This document shows positions 5,247-8,765 of a stretch of 8,765 nucleotides of DNA, piece after piece. Under the pieces are notes generated by a model, which had not been told where the DNA came from, searched no databases, and worked only from the letters and a program-made list of their open reading frames with translations. The stretch lies in NCBI GenBank assembly GCA_900547315.1, contig URGI01000073.1:1-8765 (forward strand), read 5' to 3'. A program made the position numbers and the translations under genes. Origin of the DNA: an uncultured Eubacteriales bacterium (lineage in GTDB: Bacteria; Bacillota; Clostridia; Oscillospirales; Oscillospiraceae). Numbering within the stretch: position 1 is the first letter of the stretch; each line of letters begins with the position of its first letter.

Positions 5247-5277
5247 TAGCTGACCGCCTCGCCCTTTGCTTAATGCG

Positions 5278-5307
5278 AAAATAGCATAAAATGCCGTATA
5301 ATGTCAA
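5278..5307 (-). promoter_or_regulatory. Promoter of the small peptide mRNA
   Basis: On the minus strand a perfect -35 TTGACA (5307-5302) is followed after 18 bases by TATTTT (5283-5278). The latter is preceded by TGC, giving an extended -10. Transcription would start near 5271, so the mRNA begins AAGCAAAGGGCGA. The -35 box overlaps the end of the long inverted repeat at 5305-5349. Confidence 0.7.
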
Positions 5308-5349
5308 GCCCTGTTTTTGTGCTCGGAGATATGCACAAAACAGGGCTTG
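5305..5349 (-). terminator. Long inverted repeat, probable terminator of the leftward operon
   Basis: CAAGCCCTGTTTTTGTGC (5305-5322) is the inverse of GCACAAAACAGGGCTTG (5333-5349) apart from one extra T, giving 17 pairs and a ten-base loop. It begins 13 bases past the kinase-like gene's stop codon. Neither side has a clean U-tract (ACATTATA follows on the minus strand), so termination may be incomplete, or the element may have another function. Its far edge is the first part of the -35 box for the peptide gene. Confidence 0.55.
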
Positions 5350-5362
5350 TAATTCTATACTA

Positions 5363-6298
5363 TTAATATTCGTATATTCCGCCGCCGATGAACTCGCGGA
5401 TCAGCGACTCTTTGGCGACGTACTTCTCGTCGATATCGCCGAAGAGCTGGAGTGCGGGCAGAACCTGCCGCAGCTCGTCAAAGCGTTCGATCCCCTCCGG
5501 AACGGAGCGGAACAGCTCGGTCGCCGTACGGTTGAACACCGCCAGCTCATAGGGCAGGGAGGTGTCAAACTGGAAGTTGGCCTTGTCCTTGAACGGGGAG
5601 ATGTTGTTCTTCTCGCCGCGGCGGACATTTGCCCACATGCTCATCGTCTCCGCCGGGTCGGAGCCGCGGAAGTTATAATCGCGCACCGTGCGCCGCACGA
5701 GACGGAACCATGTGCGCTTGAACACGATCTTGCCGCCGAACTCCACGTCGCTGCGCGCGGAGATATAGAGCTTGAACGCCTCCGGATGCACGTCGGTTAT
5801 CATGTTGTTGAGCGCGTGGATGCCCTCGAAGATAACGATCTCGTCCTTGCCGAGCTTGATGGACTTCGACGGCGACTGGACGCGCATCTTGCGCGAGAAC
5901 TCATACTTCGGCACGAAGATACGCTCGCCCTTGGAGAGCATGGTGAAGTGCTTGTTCAGAAGCTCCATGTCCATGCAGCGCGGCGACTCCAGATCCATCT
6001 CGCCCTCCGGTGTGCGCGGCACGGTGGCGGGGTCGATGGTCTTGAAATAGTCGTCCATGCCGACATAGTGCGTCTTGATGCCGATGTGCTCCAGCTCATA
6101 GGCCAGCTTCATCGAGGTAGTGGTCTTGCCGGAGCCGGACGGGCCGGACAGCAGGACGATGGGGCTGTTCTTGCGGTTCTCCGCGATCAGCTGTGCCGCC
6201 TTGGAAACGCGCGCCTGATATGCCGCGTCGCCCTCTTCGACGAAGCCCTTCGGGTCGGCCACGGTCTTGAAATTGATCTCTTCAAGCTTATATGCCAT
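5363..6298 (-). CDS. Uridine-kinase-like P-loop nucleoside kinase
   Basis: This encodes 311 residues. The start has GAGGAA as ribosome site, formed by the last two codons of the gene before it, with only 2 bases between stop and start. The Walker A loop GPSGSGKT is at residues 52-59. MDDYF (81-85) carries the acidic residues that in uridine kinases act on the sugar hydroxyl, FEGIHALN (157-164) matches the EGI motif after strand 3, and RLVRRTVRDYNFRG (199-212) is the arginine-rich lid. This fits phosphorylation of a nucleoside (uridine/cytidine type) in the cytosol. The N-terminal 45 residues are helical. Related clostridial proteins of about 550 residues carry an added N-terminal TGS/threonyl-tRNA-synthetase-like part; this one has only the kinase. 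The true substrate is not settled by motif. It is the last gene of the leftward operon, translationally close to hemZ. Confidence 0.88.
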   Translation of the reverse strand: MAYKLEEINFKTVADPKGFVEEGDAAYQARVSKAAQLIAENRKNSPIVLLSGPSGSGKTTTSMKLAYELEHIGIKTHYVGMDDYFKTIDPATVPRTPEGEMDLESPRCMDMELLNKHFTMLSKGERIFVPKYEFSRKMRVQSPSKSIKLGKDEIVIFEGIHALNNMITDVHPEAFKLYISARSDVEFGGKIVFKRTWFRLVRRTVRDYNFRGSDPAETMSMWANVRRGEKNNISPFKDKANFQFDTSLPYELAVFNRTATELFRSVPEGIERFDELRQVLPALQLFGDIDEKYVAKESLIREFIGGGIYEY

Positions 6299-6300
6299 GT

Positions 6301-7779
6301 TTATTCCTCACAATCTTTATAAAACTCAGATATCTTCGCCTTGTCGGCGCAGGTTTTCTCTATGTTCTCAATGTATTCCAGCGGATATTTCGGCGCCATG
6401 AGCCGGATGTTACGCCCGTCGCCATGGCGGACAAGCTTCGTCGAGCCGCCCCCGCCCATTGCGATGATGCTGCACAGCTCCTCCATGATACAGATGTTGT
6501 AGAGGTTCACGCAGCCAGGCTTTGCCCAGCCGACGTTTTCAAAGCCGCCGGACATGAACTTCTGCCGGTACAGATAGTAGGGCGCGTAGCCCTGCGCGGT
6601 CAGCAGGTCGTACGCGAGGTCGAGCATTTCCGACACCTCGGCCGGGGACGGCAGCGGCGAACCCTCCAGCGTGATGCGGGAGCCTTTTTTCAGCGACAGC
6701 GTGTGCACCGTGATATTCTCCGGCGCGAGCGCGAGCACCTTATCCAGCGTCTCGCGGAAGCCGTCCGCGCTGTCTGACGGGAGCCCTGCGATGAGATCCA
6801 TGTTCACCGCAAAGCCGCCGACGGCGCGCACCTTTTCGAGCGCATCAACGATGTCGGCGGAGCTGTGCCGCCGGCCTATCGTCTCCAGCACGGAGTCGGA
6901 CATCGTCTGCGGATTGACGCTGACGCGGTCAACGCCGTGGGCGCGCAGGACGCGCAGCTTATCCTCGGTTATCGTGTCGGGGCGTCCGGCCTCGACGGTG
7001 TATTCCCGCAGCGCGCCGAGGTCGAATTCGCGCTCCAGCGCGGTGCACAGTCTGTCGAGCTGGGCGGCGTTCAGCGTGGTGGGCGTACCTCCGCCCATGT
7101 ATATCGACACGACGCGCAGCCCCAGCGCGCGCAGCTCCGCGCCGACCGCGGAGACTTCTTTTATGAGCGCATTCATGAACGGCGGGATGAGCTTCATGCT
7201 CTTCTCGACCGACTGGCTGACGAAGCTGCAATACGCGCAGCGCGTCGGGCAGAAGGGGATGCCGACGTAGAGACAGACGTCCTTTTCGCCCAGCTCCGAC
7301 ACCGCCTTCACCGTCTCGCGGCTTGTGTCGCGGCAGAGCGCCGCGCGCTTGGGCGTCACGTCGTATTCGTCGATGAAGCGGCGTGTCGCCTCGTCCTCGC
7401 TCAGCCCGGCGGCGAGCAGGGAACAGAATATCTTCCCCGGCCTCACGCCGGTCAGCGCGCCCCATGCGGGGCGGTGCACGCCGGAGGCGAGCGCGGCGCG
7501 GTACATCGCGTTTTTTATGAGCCGCTGGCAGTAGCGATCGGTCAGCAGCTCGCTCGTGAGCAGCTCGCGGCGTACTGCGGCGCGGCCGTGATAGACCTTG
7601 CCGCCGAGCACCATGCGGCAGCTCGCGGTAGTGAATTTATCTCCGTGGCTGAGCTTCAGCTCGATCCGGTCGCTGTCGGGCTTACCCTCCGGATATTCCG
7701 GCCGCTGCTCCGGAAAGAGCGTCAGCAGCATCTGCTCGGCGGCGTATTTATAGTCGTGACCGGTAAAATATAATCTCAT
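6301..7779 (-). CDS. hemZ: HemZ-type radical SAM protein (coproporphyrinogen dehydrogenase family)
   Basis: This encodes 492 residues, matching HemZ rather than the shorter HemW. An N-terminal domain (about 1-165) contains WGALTGVRPGKI, characteristic of the HemZ group. The radical SAM core begins YVGIPFCPTRCAYCSF, with the cluster cysteines C177, C181 and C184, then GGGTPT (229-234), EAGRPDTI and VSVNPQTM. The C-terminal part has NICIMEELCSIIAMGGGGSTKLV. The family is annotated as oxygen-independent oxidation of coproporphyrinogen III in haem synthesis, but no other haem gene is in view and many anaerobes with HemZ lack that pathway, so the reaction here is uncertain. The ATG overlaps the stop of the upstream gene as ATGA, indicating coupled translation; its own ribosome site (AAGGG) is weaker. 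It is followed 2 bases later by the nucleoside kinase. Confidence 0.9.
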   Translation of the reverse strand: MRLYFTGHDYKYAAEQMLLTLFPEQRPEYPEGKPDSDRIELKLSHGDKFTTASCRMVLGGKVYHGRAAVRRELLTSELLTDRYCQRLIKNAMYRAALASGVHRPAWGALTGVRPGKIFCSLLAAGLSEDEATRRFIDEYDVTPKRAALCRDTSRETVKAVSELGEKDVCLYVGIPFCPTRCAYCSFVSQSVEKSMKLIPPFMNALIKEVSAVGAELRALGLRVVSIYMGGGTPTTLNAAQLDRLCTALEREFDLGALREYTVEAGRPDTITEDKLRVLRAHGVDRVSVNPQTMSDSVLETIGRRHSSADIVDALEKVRAVGGFAVNMDLIAGLPSDSADGFRETLDKVLALAPENITVHTLSLKKGSRITLEGSPLPSPAEVSEMLDLAYDLLTAQGYAPYYLYRQKFMSGGFENVGWAKPGCVNLYNICIMEELCSIIAMGGGGSTKLVRHGDGRNIRLMAPKYPLEYIENIEKTCADKAKISEFYKDCEE

Positions 7780-8705
7780 TTCTTGCCCTTTTTCTCAGCA
7801 CGCTTCTGCTCAATATAGTCGCGCAGCTTGCGGAAGTTCTCGCCGTTGTGCTCGCCCTCGGACAGGTGCGGGTACGCCGCCGCGATACGCGCGTGGATGA
7901 AGTTCGTCTTCCTGAGCTCGGCGAGCTTTGCCTCCAGCTCGGCCTTCTTCGCGGCCAGTTCCTCGCGGCGTGCATCTTCGCGCTCCTTCACAGCCACGTT
8001 TATCTCGCTGCGCTTGGCCATGACGTCCTCGACGGCCTCGCGCTTCTTCTCCGCAAATTCGGGGTGCTTCTCGTCGAAGGCCACGCGGCGCTCCTTGCCG
8101 CGCTCCATCGGCTCATATATCAGCTTCTCGCCCATCGCGTCGGAGACGGAGTGGATCGCGCACTCAAGCTCGGTGATAGCCTTGAAGCGCTTGTTGAGCT
8201 TGAGCATCTCGGCGAGTGTGAGTATCGCGTCGAACACCAGCAGCGCGAGCAGTGCGGCCATCACCCATATGCCGACCGGCGTGGAGAGCTTTTTGATGAG
8301 CGCGTATATCATCGGATGGATGACGTCCACGACCAGAACGCAGGCGATGCCCCAGATTATCGAGAATTCAAGGCAGACATAGCCCTTGATGTTGAAGGGG
8401 TTGTTGCTGTAATCCCACCATTTGTCGTGGAAAAGCTGCTCCATGATGAAGCCGACCAGAAATTCGATCGCGGAGGTGAAAAACATACTGCCGAAGAACA
8501 GCAGCACAAGGTTGCTTTTCACAGGCTCTAGGATCAGCAGAACGCACAGCACGCCGTAGCCGTATATCGGGCAGACGGGGCCGTTCAGAAATCCGCGGTT
8601 CACAAAGCGCCCGTGGCGCACCGCGGCGAACGCGACCTCGGCGCACCAGCCGAGAAACGAATAAATAAGCACTATCCAGCCCATCTCATACCATGTGTAG
8701 TTCAT
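7776..8705 (-). CDS. CmpB-like membrane protein (putative ABC transporter type IV family) with coiled-coil tail
   Basis: This encodes 309 residues. AGAGGGAG (8720-8713, minus strand) precedes the ATG. The N-terminal half has about five hydrophobic segments (roughly residues 8-28, 45-60, 64-90, 110-135 and 143-166). It also has the family's hallmark stretches FLGWCAEVAF (18-27), NRGFLNGPVCPIYG (36-49) and KWWDYSNNPFNIKGYVCLEF (95-114). These mark the Pfam family named putative ABC-transporter type IV (CmpB, formerly DUF1113). Despite the name, its transport role is unproven, and no ATPase or binding protein is nearby. Residues about 200-268 are charged and Ala/Glu/Lys-rich, likely a cytosolic coiled coil, and the tail is basic (KRAEKKGKK). 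It is first in the operon and overlaps hemZ by 4 bases. Confidence 0.88.
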   Translation of the reverse strand: MNYTWYEMGWIVLIYSFLGWCAEVAFAAVRHGRFVNRGFLNGPVCPIYGYGVLCVLLILEPVKSNLVLLFFGSMFFTSAIEFLVGFIMEQLFHDKWWDYSNNPFNIKGYVCLEFSIIWGIACVLVVDVIHPMIYALIKKLSTPVGIWVMAALLALLVFDAILTLAEMLKLNKRFKAITELECAIHSVSDAMGEKLIYEPMERGKERRVAFDEKHPEFAEKKREAVEDVMAKRSEINVAVKEREDARREELAAKKAELEAKLAELRKTNFIHARIAAAYPHLSEGEHNGENFRKLRDYIEQKRAEKKGKK

Positions 8706-8747
8706 GCTGTCTCTCCCTCTCCGGCAGAGCCGGGATGATTTTAGCTT

Positions 8748-8753
8748 ATTATA
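8748..8753 (-). promoter_or_regulatory. Extended -10 promoter of the leftward three-gene operon
   Basis: On the minus strand TGCTATAAT gives a perfect -10 (8753-8748) with the extended TG. The -35 would fall past the window edge. Transcription would start near 8741, leaving a leader of about 35 bases that contains a small hairpin CCGGC-TCT-GCCGG (8733-8721) just before the ribosome site. Confidence 0.65.
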
Positions 8754-8765
8754 GCAAAGCCGACG

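Larger units (their letters stand above)
5083..5268. repeat. Inverted repeat bounding the peptide/antisense unit
   Basis: CAAAGGGCGA (5083-5092) is the exact inverse of TCGCCCTTTG (5259-5268), and GTCAGCT (5104-5110) is the inverse of AGCTGAC (5248-5254). The left arm carries an extra self-complementary insert between the two blocks. In the peptide mRNA the arms are the 5' leader and the 3' untranslated region, so they can form a 10 + 7 pair long-range stem. A miniature mobile element with terminal repeats is the alternative reading, but I see no target-site duplication. Confidence 0.65.

Noticed and set aside
5083..5268. The unit as a miniature transposable element (MITE)
   Set aside because: It has terminal inverted repeats and about 186 bases, but no flanking target-site duplication is visible. 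Promoters and terminators placed exactly at the repeats fit a regulatory unit better. Multi-copy evidence would reopen this.
5291..6322. Plus-strand ORF of 343 codons opposite the nucleoside kinase
   Set aside because: The minus-strand frame carries a Walker A motif and other kinase signatures, while this one is a Leu/Arg/His/Ala-rich shadow that starts within the inverted-repeat region without a ribosome site.
6865..7773. Plus-strand ORF of 302 codons opposite hemZ
   Set aside because: It is a shadow of a gene with intact radical SAM cysteines, and its composition is dominated by Arg, Ala and His.

Overview
The window looks like chromosomal DNA of an anaerobic, probably gut-dwelling clostridial Firmicute (Oscillospiraceae/Ruminococcaceae type). 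The basis is strong GGAGG ribosome sites, a moderately GC-rich core, and the kinds of gene present: a HemZ-type radical SAM enzyme, a CmpB-like membrane protein, a clostridial P-loop nucleoside kinase and small PepSY proteins beside a two-component system. The assignment is an inference; no rRNA or other marker gene is present.

Layout. Positions 1-1790 (+) are more AT-rich than the rest. They carry the tail of an unidentified gene and three small genes, each with its own ribosome site: a membrane-anchored protein, a four-helix membrane protein and a DUF4085-like cytosolic protein. A hairpin terminator closes the block. This looks like an accessory cassette.

Positions 1900-4850 form a signalling module. 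A divergent membrane-anchored PepSY protein (-) faces an OmpR-family response regulator and its histidine kinase (+), and a second, leaderless PepSY protein follows behind a promoter preceded by TTCA direct repeats. A strong GC-rich terminator ends it. The likely logic is that the kinase senses an envelope signal, and the regulator controls its own operon and one or both PepSY genes.

Positions 4850-5362 look like spacer but are dense with signals. First comes a GC-rich palindromic repeat (4875-4919). Then comes a compact convergent unit at 5026-5307. On the minus strand, a promoter drives an mRNA whose ribosome site is folded into a GAAA hairpin and which encodes a 27-residue hydrophobic/basic peptide. 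On the plus strand, a near-consensus promoter drives a short RNA (about 5082-5169) that ends in a terminator lying inside the peptide gene. Both transcripts start with nearly the same sequence, because the unit is bounded by inverted repeats, so the mRNA's 5' end can pair with its own 3' end. This is the architecture of a type I toxin-antitoxin locus. I do not recognise the peptide family, and it is the most interesting item in the window. Positions 4921-5020 hold nothing else I can support.

Positions 5363-8705 (-) are a tightly packed operon transcribed leftwards: a CmpB-like membrane protein, HemZ (4-base overlap) and a uridine-kinase-like protein (2-base gap), with an extended -10 promoter at the right edge and a long inverted repeat at the end. 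No tRNA, rRNA, CRISPR array or insertion sequence was seen.
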